From NCBI GenBank assembly GCA_038363925.1, contig JAQQWL010000009.1, forward strand, positions 3,455,215-3,519,214: a DNA stretch of 64,000 nt, written 5' to 3'. The position numbers and the translations under genes were made by a program. The notes beneath the pieces are model-generated. The model saw only the letters and a program-made list of their open reading frames with translations, searched no databases and was not told the origin of the DNA. The DNA is from Apiospora phragmitis. Lineage: Eukaryota > Ascomycota > Sordariomycetes > Amphisphaeriales > Apiosporaceae. Positions 1-11,700 of this stretch are shown here, in pieces (positions within the stretch are counted from its first letter, which is position 1; the number at the start of each line of letters is the position of its first letter).

Positions 1-82
1 TACCAGTCAGCGAGACCTACAACGATCAAGCTACGACGATAATTAGCACCACGACGACAGACGGCACCCGACGCGGCTACTC

Positions 83-178
83 TAGGATAGCACGAATTAA
101 ACAGTACGAAAAGGATAGTACGAAATAGATAGCACGGAATAAATAGTACGGAAACGGATAATACGAAATAAATAAGCT
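83..178. repeat. Degenerate tandem repeat of about 14 bp
   Basis: Successive units resemble GATAGTACGAAATA with substitutions at two or three positions (near 85, 114, 128, 143 and 157). The differences are mostly C/T and G/A, as RIP would leave. It lies in the 257 bp left of the first retrotransposon; the rest of that flank (1-82 and 179-257) shows no gene or recognisable element. Confidence 0.55.
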
Positions 179-257
179 ATAATAGGATAATATTAATTAC
201 GTAGAAATAAGATATAAATATATTAGATCGTAAATATTTAATACGAACCGAAGGGAG

Positions 258-874
258 TGTAACGAACGCTATCAGGGGTCTAAATAAAAACCTGGTAAGA
301 CGTACCGAAGGGTTTATATTTAATAATACGAGAGAATATCTAAACGTACGATAGAAGTCCGCTTTTATCGATATAATATATAATAGCTGTAAGAATAAAA
401 AAGGGGTAATTAAGGTACGCTTAATTTAAAAATATTTATAATAAAGTTATTAAGGCTATTTATTTTATTAATAAATTAAATTAATACTTAAATTAATTAT
501 TAAAATAAAAAATATTTATATAAAATATATAAAAAACGTTCGTAGTTATATATCTAATTCCTCTTTTATTAATCCTTTTAGACCTTGTGGATCTCCGAGA
601 TCCTCGAGATCCGGATCTCTAGATCTTACGAGATCCCGAGATCCGTTACGTGACCTCCGCCCTTAGTTTTTTTTTACGAGGATGTTTATTCGTCTTATAA
701 TTATTCGAGGGCGGTATCGTGTTAGGTAACGGTTAGTCGTAAGGTATAAGCGCGTTTATATTAATATAACTAGCGGTTTTATAGGTATTAATAATATTGT
801 AGCCTAGTCGGGATATAATAGTTCCGTGCCGGTAATGTGTAAGTTTAGCCGTATAATTAAGCTAGGTCGTAATA
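258..874 (-). repeat. 3' LTR of E1
   Basis: On the plus strand it starts TGTAACGAACG and ends GGTCGTAATA, where the terminal CA has become TA. The same sequence recurs at 7299-7916 and, nearly unmutated, at 17645-18264. A GATC-rich U3 cassette lies at about 587-655. Confidence 0.88.
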
Positions 875-1105
875 CTATTCTCCCTTTTTTAATTACTTTA
901 TTTTTAAAGCGCCAGGTTTTATAAGTACCCTTATTTCTTATCTTTTTCGGGTTTTTAATAAATTCTTTTCTCTTTATTTTTATTATAATATTTATTTATT
1001 ATAGCGTTTAATCGTATTAAAAAACGTTGCGTTCCTCGTTTTCGTATTAAGAAAATAAAATAGTGTAACGCTTTAGCCCTTGCTTTGTTTCGTAATTCCG
1101 TAGAG

Positions 1106-1561
1106 ATGCCGGACGGTTATTTTTATTATATTCGTCGTAAATTAAAATACTGCGCTTCGTCGAACGATTCCTCTCGTTATTTTTTTTGCGTTATAAACTA
1201 TTAATCTAGTTACGATATGTATTTTTCGGTGTTTACCTTCCTTATTACCGCGGAGTAGAACGTTAAACTTAAGGCGGAAATCGAGGCGTTGGAGGATAAG
1301 GTCTCCCGTCTTCGTAAATAGAAGAAGCTTTGGTTCGATAAGATGACCCGGGCTATCTGTCGGGGTATTTCGAGCGTGGAAGAGTTGGAGCGTGTCGAAC
1401 GTGAGGAGGCCGAGGAGGAGGCTCGTCGTAAGGTAGCGGCCGAACCGTCGCCTAAGATTACTCCTATGCTGCTATCGGGCTTCTCTTTCGACTAGGACGA
1501 GGTGTACCTTAACGTTTCGTTAGAGCCGTCGTTATTAGCCGAGTTTAGGGTTGTTCTTTAA
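1106..1561 (+). pseudogene. Antisense accessory ORF of E1 (Cys-rich plus coiled coil), RIP stops
   Basis: This frame runs opposite to gag-pol, between integrase and the 3' LTR. Read through four stops that look like mutated Gln or Trp codons, it gives 151 codons: an N-terminal stretch in which Tyr codons sit where Cys would be expected (TGT to TAT), then a Lys/Glu-rich heptad-like region (KLKAEIEALEDKVSRLRK), then EELERVEREEAEEEARRK. Comparable antisense frames occur at the same place in E2 and E4, with traces in E6 and E7. The function is unknown. Unlike the sense frames it is low in stops, which argues that it once coded. Confidence 0.55.
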
Positions 1562-4500
1562 ACTTTTAAAGTTTTTTAATAGCGTTTTTTAAGTATCTCT
1601 TAAGTTTTTAAGTATTATTTTTTAATAGGTATCCTTTTTATTAGACGAGGTATTAAAACCCTCGCCTTTTTTTTCGTTTATCGATAACCTTCTCGACTTC
1701 GTACTCGTATTAATTTATTTCGACTTCTAGTTATATATCGATTTTCGTGTTTTTAAGGGCTGGTTCGAGTAATAAGATATGAAATATAGGTGTATCCGTA
1801 TTATTTTAAGTAATAATAATCGGTAATTAGTTTTTAAAATAATTTTTACGATTTTAAATAGTTCGATCTTTTTAAAATCTAGTTTATCGCTAAGTCGTTT
1901 AATTTTAATATTACGTTATAAAAGGTAAGCTTTTTTTCCCTTTTTAAAGGTTAATCCCTTTAACCTTGTTTTATTAGCGTATTTCTTTATCCGTTTTTTA
2001 GAGAAAAGTAAGGTCCTATTATAAAACAGTCTGGAGTTCTTTTAGTTTCTCGACTTATATAGTCGCGGTTAGTGCTAGTTCTTCTTCTAGAGGTTGTCTA
2101 GTAATTTCCGGGTTGTACCTATAGTTCGTTCGAAATAATGAGATACGTATAGTTTCGTTATTTACGCTATTATATACGAATTATGCTATAAGTAATAGCG
2201 TTACCTAATTATTTTATTTATAGTTAATGTAGTATTATAAATATTATTTTAAAGTTTAGTTTATCTGCTCGGTTTATCCGTCCGTCTAGAGGTAGTAGGC
2301 TGTGGATAGCTTATACTTTACGCCTAGCTATATTATAAATAACTTTTAAAACTTAGCGGGAAATAGTTTATTTTGGTCGGAAATAATCGTTTCCGGCAGT
2401 CCGTATTAGTTAACGACGGTTTTAAGGAATATATATGCGAGGTTATTAATATCGCTAAATTCCTTATACGGGAAGAAGTAGGTATACTTCGTAAACTTAT
2501 CCGTAATTACTAATATATTATTATACTCGACCTTAATTAATAATTCCGTTAATAAGGGCAGCTTAATAACGAAATTAAGCGCGATCGTTTTTTATGTTTT
2601 ATCCGGTAATAAAATCGGTTATAGTTCCTTATAAGGTTTATACCTAGCGGCCTTAGCTTTATTATATAGGTCGTATTCGTTAATTACTTTAATTATAAGG
2701 GGCTTCAGGTTTTTATAGTCGAATTGCTTAGTAATTCGCTTTTAAGTCTTAAAGACTCCCTGGTATCTGTACGCGGGGTGTTTATCGAAGTCCTTAATAA
2801 AATCTTCACGGTATTACTTAAGGATATAGATTTTATTTCGGTAAAAGATAAGACCGTCGCAGTTTTTAAAGTAATCCCTAGCGTAATAAACGAAATTAGG
2901 GGTTCGGTTTAATTACTTAAACTTAGTAACCTATTCGTTATTATATTAAACGCGGTTTGTAGCGTTTAATTATTATAACGGTACAAGGTTACCGTCTTAA
3001 TCCTATTTAAAGATAGTCCTGGTTTCGGGTAGGACTTCCTCTTAATAATCGGGTCGTCTACTTAATACGTTGGCGCGACCGTTCTCGTTACCTTTTTAGT
3101 AAATAATAACGAAGTTAAATTCCGAAAGAAATTTAAACTATCGTACTTATCGTTTATTTAGTTCTTTTATAGTAATAAACGTTATAAAGTTCTTATAATC
3201 GGTATAAACCTTTACTAGTTCTACTATTCCGCTAAAATAATGTCTTTATTTTTCGAATACCTTAATAATAGCTATTAACTCTTTATTGTAAATCTAGTAG
3301 TTAAGCTCGGGTTTATTTAGCTTTTTCGAGAAGAATACGATAAGGTGCGACTTCCTGTTATCGTCCCGTTAACTTAATTACCCTCCGATCGCATAGTTCG
3401 ATACGTCGATCTCGACTTTAAAAGGTCTTGCGGGATCTGTTACGCGAAGTACTAGTTCGTTAACGATCCGCTCCTTTATAACTTAGAAGGCTTTTTTCTT
3501 CCTTATCGGTTTATATAAATAGGGTGTCTTTTTTAGTTAAGTTCGTTAAGGGTGTCGCTATCCTGCTAAATCCGGGGACGAAAATCCGGTAATAGTTAGC
3601 TAGTCTTAAGAAGGATCTGACTTCTATAGCGTTTATAGGCGTCGGCTACTCCCTAACTGCTGCTACTTTAGAGGATTCTATTCGGATCTCCCCTAGGGAT
3701 ATGACGTATCCTATAAAGGTGACCTGGGTCTAGTGGAACACGCTCTTCTCTGGGTTAACTAGCAGGTTAGCGTCTTATAGCTTCTAGAGTACTAACTTTA
3801 CGTACTCTTTATATTATTCTTCGTTTTCGGAGTAGATAAAGATATCGTCGAGGTATATTACAATGAACTTATCGAGGTATTCGTGTAAGACATAATTAAT
3901 TATTAATTAAAAGCTAGCTAGCGCGTTAATTAACTTAAACGGTATAGCTTAATACTCGAAATATTTATATTTCGTTCGGAACGCGGTTTTTTATTCTTCT
4001 CTTTTCTTAATACGCATCAGGTTATATACGTTAGGGAGGTTAAATACTATAAAGATTTCGGCGTGTAATAGCTTATCCTATAGGTTACTAATTAAAGGTA
4101 AGGGGTACCGGTTCTTAATAATGATTTCGTTAAGCTTTCGGTAATCGATATATATACGCTATTTAGGTTTCCCGTCCTTGCTCTTTTTTTAAAATAAAGA
4201 GAATAAGGAAGCCTGCTAGCGATATAAATAGTCGTATAACTCTTTTTTCTAGGTTCTCCGTAATATACTCTTTTAAGGCCTGTTCGTATTCCTAGTTAAG
4301 TTTATATATAAGTATAAATAAGGGTTCCTTCCTATCCTTAAGGGGTATTTCGTAATCCCACCGTGTATAAAGCGGTAAGCCTATTTCTAGTTTCTTATTA
4401 AAAAGAGCTTCGAATTACCGGTACTCTTCTGGTATAATCGTCGTAACGTTCGGCTTAAATTTTTTAATAATAATATATATTTTAAATATTTTAAGTTTAT

Positions 4501-7298
4501 TAAGGGGTCGCTTTTTAAACCGCTATTTATTAATTAAACCTCTTTTTAATATATTTTATTAAAGTTAGCTTATTTTTTAATTAATTTTAAAATTATTTAC
4601 CCGTAATTAAGGTATTTTTAAAATTATATCGTATCTTACGACGTCCGTAATATTATACAAAATTCGTTTATAGCGTTTTCCGAGGTTGACCGGAAAGTTC
4701 GTAACTTTTTTCCGTACTTCTTTATTTTCGTAGGTTATAAATCCTTTATCGACGGTCCTAAATCGGTATAAGGCGTTTTTTTTCTTATTATTCTAATTTT
4801 AAGCGGTTAACGATTCGTAGTGAGATATAGTTTCTTTACGCTCCGTTATCGAGTAGCGCTCTAATATAAACTCTTTTTATACTTATTATTAAGATAATAT
4901 ATTTATAGATAACTCGATTATCCGTTATTTAATATAGGAACCTTTCCTGGTCCGCTTAATATTATCCCTTTATATTCGGCGGTGTCTATTTCTTGACCGA
5001 TATTCTTTTAGGTAGGTAATAAATTCTTGCGATCGACCGTTTTATCGTTATTATTATTCCTTTTTATTTTTATAAGGAGCTTCTTAATACGTTAGCGAAG
5101 GTGTTTTTATACTCCTCCCTATATATAGTATTATTTTTAATACTTAAAATTTGGGTTTTTCGGGTAATTCAGAAGTTTATTAAGTTTATTAAAATTTATA
5201 AACGTTTTATAAATCTTTAATTATAATAAAGGGGTTCTTTTATTAAATATATACTTATATATTTTAAAAATATTAAGCGTTTTCTTTTAAACGTTTATAA
5301 GCTCGCGATTTTTCTTAGGCGTATTCGAAATATTAATCCTCGAAATACTCCTTTTAATCCCGTCTTTTTAAATAATATTTTCGTAATTACTTTAAATCTT
5401 TTTATATTAATAAATACGCGCGTTATTTATTAAAAATTAACGTTTTAACCTTCCCGATTATATAGTTAAGGTATAAGTTCGTAATAGCTCGTTTATTAAT
5501 TCGTTAAGAAAACTATTTATTTTTAAGTTTTTTCGCAAAATATTCTATATAAGCGTCGTGTACGTATAAAATCTACGAGAGCGTGAAGTATGCTTCGCTC
5601 GTAAAGGAGATTCGAGGGTTATCGCTTATTACGTAATTACCGCGGACTCTTTAAATAAATCCTACCGTAATAAATATTTAGCGTAGGTATTTTAAATCTA
5701 GGTAGGGAACGCCTAGGATAGCTAGCCATCCGTCGTCCTTAAGGTTTTTAAACCCGGTAATTTCGTTTACGAGTTCCTTTATTAATATATTAACTAATCG
5801 TTCATAATTAGCGGGTTACTCTTTTTAATTAATAATCTTATCGCTATTATTAAAACTATTAGGGACGAGATCGTAGGTTAAAGCGAAATCTCTACTTGTT
5901 ATGGCGACGCTCCGTTTAGGGCTCCTCTTCGTTTTTAAGGCCTTAGGGAATTATCCGGTTCCTTCCTTATTTGCTAGGTGGAAGGTGTACCTATCGTTAT
6001 AGTAGGCTATCTAGGATAGGCTGCCGTATTCGGTAGTAGCGCTACTTCTTTTAATAGCTGGTACGGGGGCGTCCTCGTTTATCGTAGCGTTAACGTGTCG
6101 TCCGTTTAGGACTTTCCGAAAATCCTTCTTCGGGGCTCGGTATTTTCGTAAATAATGCCCTTTTTTTAATAATTATAATAAGTAATGTTTTACTTTTTAT
6201 TATTTTTATCGTGTTTAATAATATCGAGATCTATAGGTTTATTATAATAACTATACGTAATAATATTTTTTAGCTATATATTATAATAATAACGTAATCG
6301 TTTTATATTAGCTTAAATTCGGTTAGTTTATTATTATTATCCGCCTTATTTTTCGCGGCGTCGTTTATATATACGAATATCGATCTTAATTATGAGCTAT
6401 ATATACGAAAAAAAATTATCGGGGGTATCGAGCCGGCTAAGTTTATTTTTAACGTCCTCTTTTAATCCTTAATAATATATTATAATTTTAATAATTTCGG
6501 TATAATTTAGTTAAACTATAATACGTCGGAATTCGGCGGTATAAGAGGCGGCTAATCTTTTTTATTTAAAAGTTTTAAGCTCTCTTTTTATTTATCGTTT
6601 TTCGTCGAAGTTTTAAAAAAATAACTTAAAGGTGTCCTCGAAGCTATCGTAACTTTTAAAAATACGTTATACCTCCGTGCGGTATAGTTTAATTTACTAG
6701 TTATTTTCTACGAGTTTATTAAAGTAAAGTTTAAACTAAGCGAGTATTTTACTTTTAAAAAACGAGGCGGCGTAAATAACTCGTTAAGTAGGGTTTTTAA
6801 ATATTCTCTTATAAAACCGTTAATAAGCTTTAACTTAAACGAGGAATTTTTAAAAGTTTCCGCTCGTTCCGTCGAATAGCGTAAATAAATTAATCTTTAT
6901 TCCCTTCTTTAAGGCGATAGGGGTTTAAATAATATTAGCGGCGGTACGGAGGAGATATACTTCCTCGCGTAGCTCATCGATATCGGGTATCTATCCTGGG
7001 TTTTCCTTTACTAAGAGGGTATTACGTTCCTTTCGAGCTTAGCGTAATAGTATTAATAATTAGCGCTTTCTTGCTTAAGCTCCTTAATTCGCTTGGCTAA
7101 CGCCTAGCGGGTAGGGCCGTCGTTACTGTCGTCGCTATCTACCTCTATACCGGGGTCTCGCTAAGGGGTACTTACGGTAGTAATAGAGGCCTTCCCGTGG
7201 CGAGGGGTATTATTAGGTCTAGGTATAAATATAGTTCCTATAGGTGCTATTATTTAAAGGTTTAGGTAATAACTCGTAAGAATAAGAGTAATTAAAAT

Positions 7299-7916
7299 AT
7301 AACGAACATTATTAAGGGTTTAAATAAAAACTTAGTAAGACGTACCGAAAGGTTTATATTTAATAATACGAGAGAATATCTAAACGTGCGACAGAAGTCC
7401 GCTTTTATTAATATAATATATAATAGCCGTAAAAATAAAAAGAGGTAATTAAAATACGTTTAATTTAAAGATATTTATAATAAAGTCGTTAAAACTATTT
7501 ATTTTATTAAAAAATTAAATTAATACTTAAATTAATTATTAAAATAAAAAATATTTATATAAAATATATAAAAAACGTTCGTAATTATATATTTAATCCC
7601 TCTTTTATTAATCCCTTTAAATCTCGTAGATCTCCGAGATCCTCGAGATCCGGATCTTTAGATCTTACGAGATCCCGAGATTCGTCACGTGACCTCCGCC
7701 CTTAGTTTTTTTTTTTTACGAGGATATTTATTCGTCCTATAATCGTTCGAGGGCGGCATCGCGTTAAGTAACGGTCGGTTATAGGGTATAAACGCGCTTA
7801 TATTAATATAACTAGCGGTTTTATAGGTGTTAATAGTATCGTAACCTAGTTAGGGTATAATAGTTCCGTGCCGGTAACGTGTAGGTCTAGCCGTATAATT
7901 AGGCTAGGTCGTAATA
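7299..7916 (-). repeat. 5' LTR of E1
   Basis: It begins TATAACGAAC (from TGTAACGAAC) and ends GTCGTAATA. It carries the same GATC-rich cassette (about 7618-7688) as the 3' LTR. The two copies differ mainly by C/T and G/A transitions. Confidence 0.88.
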
Positions 7917-7925
7917 GGGAAAGGG

Positions 7926-7951
7926 ATATATTAGATCGTAAATATTTAATA
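7926..7951. repeat. 26-bp direct repeat flanking E1 (partner at 218-243)
   Basis: An identical 26-bp string beginning ATATATTAGATCG occurs on each side of E1, outside the 5-bp TSD. Removing E1 and one TSD copy would leave the two about 44 bp apart, so E1 probably inserted between two units of a pre-existing tandem duplication. Confidence 0.7.
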
Positions 7952-7952
7952 A

Positions 7953-8130
7953 GATTTAAAAGATTAATAAAAAATAGATTAAATATATAACGATAAATAT
8001 TCCTTATATATTTTATATAAATACTCTTTATTTTAATAATTAATCTAAGTATTAATTTAATTTATTAATAAAATAAATAGCCTTAATAACTTTATTATAA
8101 ATACCTATAAATTTACGCACCTCGATTACT
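7953..8130 (+). repeat. Left part of the E3 5' LTR (truncated)
   Basis: The sequence matches the second half of the E2 LTR, starting near its TATATAA box, and ends at TTACT, the target site of E2. The first ~335 bp of this LTR are missing. Confidence 0.8.
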
Positions 8131-8785
8131 TATTACAACCTAGCCTAATCATGCGGCCTAGACCTATAAATTAACCGGTACGAAACTACGATAACCCGAC
8201 CAGGCTATGATACCACTAGCGTTAATAAAAACCGCCAGCTATATTAATATAACTTCACCTATACCCCGCGACTGACTACCGCCCCGCGCGAAAACACCAC
8301 GATTAGCGACGGGACGGATAAATACTTAAGAGAAAAAGAAGCATAACTAATTACACGGGTCACGTAACGGCTCACAGGATTACCAGTTTAAAAAGAATAA
8401 GCCACTAAGCTAGTAAGCCCGGGAAGCTTAGGGGATTATCGACCAAGCTAGGGATAAACCACTAAGCTAAGAGGAATTAATAAAAAAAGGATTAAATATA
8501 TAATTACAAACATTCCCTATATATTTTGTATAAATACTCTTTATTTTAATAATTAATTTAAGTATTAATTTAACTTATTAATAAGGTATATATTTTAATA
8601 ACTTTATTAAGAATACTTTTAAATTAACGTACTTTAATTACCTTTTATTCTTATAACTATTACATATTATATCGATAAAAGCGGACTTTTATTTTACGTT
8701 TAAATATTCTCTCGTATTATTAAATATAAACCCTTTAGTACGTCTTACTAAGTTTCTTTTTAAACCTTTAATAGCGTTCGTTATA
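8131..8785 (+). repeat. 5' LTR of E2
   Basis: It starts TATTACAACC (from TGTTACGACC) and ends GCGTTCGTTATA (from ...TTACA). It has a TATATAA box after the U3 cassette (about 8361-8470), which contains repeated CTAAGCTAG-like words. Confidence 0.9.
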
Positions 8786-11700
8786 TTTTAATTACTTTTA
8801 TTCTTACGAGTTATTATTTAAACCTTTAAATAATAATACTTATAAGAACTATATTTATACCTAAACTTAATAATACCCCTTGCTACGGGAAGGCCCTTAT
8901 TACTACCGCAAGCACCCCTTAATAGGATCCCGCTATAGAGGTAAATAGCGACGATAATAATAACGGCCTTACCCGATAAGTATTAATTAAATAAATTAAA
9001 AAACTTAAATAAAAAAGCGCTAATTATTAATATTACTATACCAAGCTCGAAAAAAAACGTAACGCCCTCTTAATAAAAGAAAACTTAAAATAAATACCTA
9101 ATATTAATAAGCTACGCGAAAAAATACGTTTCTTTTATACCGCCGCTAATATTATTTAAACCTTTATCGCTTTAAAAAAAGGAATAAAAATTAATTTACT
9201 TACACTATTTAACGGAATAAGCAGGAACTTTTAAAAATTCTTCGTATAAATTAAAACCTATTAATAATTTTATAAAAAAATCTTTAAAAACCTTACTTAA
9301 CGAGTTATTTACGCCGCCTCGTTTTTTAAAAATAAAATACTCGCTTAATTTAAACCCTACCTTAATAAACTCGTAAAAAACGACTAGTAAATCGAACTAT
9401 ACCGCACGGAAGTATAACGTATCTTCGGAAATTACGATAACTTCGAGGACGCCTTTAAATCACTCTTTTAAGACCTCGATAAAAAACGACAGGCAGAAAA
9501 AGAACTTAAAACTCTTAAATAAAAAGGATTAACCGCCTCCTACACCGCCGAGTTCCGACGCATTATAGCCCGATTAAATTATACCGAAACTATTAAAATT
9601 ATGATATATTACCGGGAACTAAAGGAGGACGTTAAGAACGAACTTAGCCGGCTCGACACCCCCGATAATTTCTTTTCGTATATAGAGCTTATAATTAAGA
9701 TCGATACTCGTATATACGAACGACGCCGCGAAAAGTAAGGCGGATAATAACGATAAACTAATCGAATTTAAACTAATATAAAACAATTACGTTACTATTA
9801 TAATATATAGCTTAGAAATATTACCGCGTATAACTATTATAATAAACCTATAAATTTCGACGTTATTAAATATAATAAAAACGATAAAAAATAGAACGTT
9901 ACCGATTATAACTATTATAAAAAAGGATATTACGCTAGGAAATACCGCGGACCGAAAAGGGCATTCTAGCGTATCCTAAAAGGACGACAAATTAACGCCA
10001 CTAAAAATAAAGCTACCCCTATAACGGCTACTAAAAGAAGTAGCATTAACAACACGCTAAACGTACCCCACGGCAGCCTATCCTAAACAGCCTGTCACGA
10101 TAACGGATGCAACACACACCTAGCGGACAAGGAAAGCACCGGGTAGTTCCAAGGGCCCCGCAGGCAAGAGAAACTACGACCGGGCCCTCGCGGCAACCAG
10201 CCGAGAACTCACGCTCGCGTATACCCTAGAGGCTAACGACTCCAACAGCAACAAAGAAACGGCTAAACAAGGACAGCAAACCGACGACCCCTAGCGGTTA
10301 GTCGGGATGCCTATAAATGAGCTCGTAAACGAGGTCGCCAAGCTAAGGGGTTTAAGAAACGACGGATAGTTAGCCATCCCGGGCGTCCCTTGCCCAGACT
10401 TAAAACACCTGCGCTAAGTACTTATCACGGCAGGATTCGATCAAGGAATCCGCGGCAACTACGTAGCAAGCGATAACCCTCGGATCTCCCTTACGAGCGA
10501 AATATACTTTATACTTTTATAGATTTTATATATATATAACGTTTATATAAAATACTTCGTAAAAAACTTAAAAACGAATAATTTCCCCGACGAATTAATA
10601 AACGAGCTATTATAAACTTACACCCCGACTATATAATCAGGAAAATTAAAACGTCGATCCCTAATAAATAACGCCTATACTTATTAATATAAAAAGATTT
10701 AAGGTAGTTACGAAAATATTACTTAGAAAAATAGGATTAAAAGGAGTACCTCGAGAACTAATACTTCGAACACGCTTAAGAAAAATCGCGAGCTTATAAA
10801 CGTTTAAAAAAAAGTATTTAATACTTTTAGAACATATAAGTACACGCCGACGGGAAAACCCTTTTATTATAATTAAAGACTTATAAAACGCTTATAAACT
10901 CTAACGAACTTAATAAACTTCCGAATTACCCGAAAAACCCGAATTTTAAGCGCTAGGGATAATATTATACACGGGGAGGGGTATAAAAACACCTCCGCCG
11001 GCGTATCGAGAAGCTCCTCATAAAAAAAGGAGAGAACGATAGCGACGATAGAACGATCGGTCGTAAGACTTTATTACTTACTTAAAAAAATATTAGTCGG
11101 GAAATAAACGCCGCCGAATATAAAGAAATAATACCAGGCGGACTAAAAAAGGTCCCTATATTAAATAACGGATAACTGAGCTATCTATAAATATATTATC
11201 TTAATAATAAATATAAAAAGAGTTTATATTAAAGCGTTACTCGATAGCGGAGCGTAAAGAAACTATATCTCACTATGAATTATTAACCGCTTAAAATTAA
11301 TATAGTAGGAGAAAGACGGCTTATACCGACTTAGGACTATCGATAGAGGACTTATAGCCTACGATAATAGAGAAGTACGGAAGAAAGTCGCGAACCTTCC
11401 GGTCGATATTAAAGGACGTTACGAACGAATTACGTATAATATTATAAACGTCGCGAAATACGATATAATTTTAGGGATACCTTAATTACGGGTGAGTAAT
11501 TTTAAAATTAATTAAAAGATAGGTTAATTTTAATAAGATATATTAAGAAAAGGTTTAATCGGTAAGTAGCGGTTTAAGAAGCGACCCCTTAATAAACCTA
11601 AAGTATTTAGAGTATATATTATTATTAAAGAACTTAAGCCGAACGTTACGACGATTATACTAGGAGAGTACCGGTAATTCGAAGCTTTTTTTAATAGAAA

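Larger units (their letters stand above)
258..7916 (-). mobile_element. E1: full-length Ty3/gypsy LTR retrotransposon, RIP-inactivated
   Basis: Two LTRs of about 617 bp enclose an internal region that reads on the minus strand in the gypsy order gag, protease, RT, RNase H, integrase. Landmarks (plus coordinates) are a CCHC-like knuckle near 6150-6185, the protease motif as DNGA near 4841-4856 (normally DSGA/DTGA), an RNase H segment IDVSNYAIGG near 3381-3420, the RT motif FIVIYLDDI at 3841-3867, and an integrase core near 1900-2500 where the SDRDKLF-like motif has lost its second Asp. Stop codons are frequent, mostly CAA/CAG to TAA/TAG and TGG to TAG/TAA. Candidate target-site duplications are GGGAG (253-257) and GGGAA (7917-7921), 4 of 5 matching. 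Confidence 0.9.
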
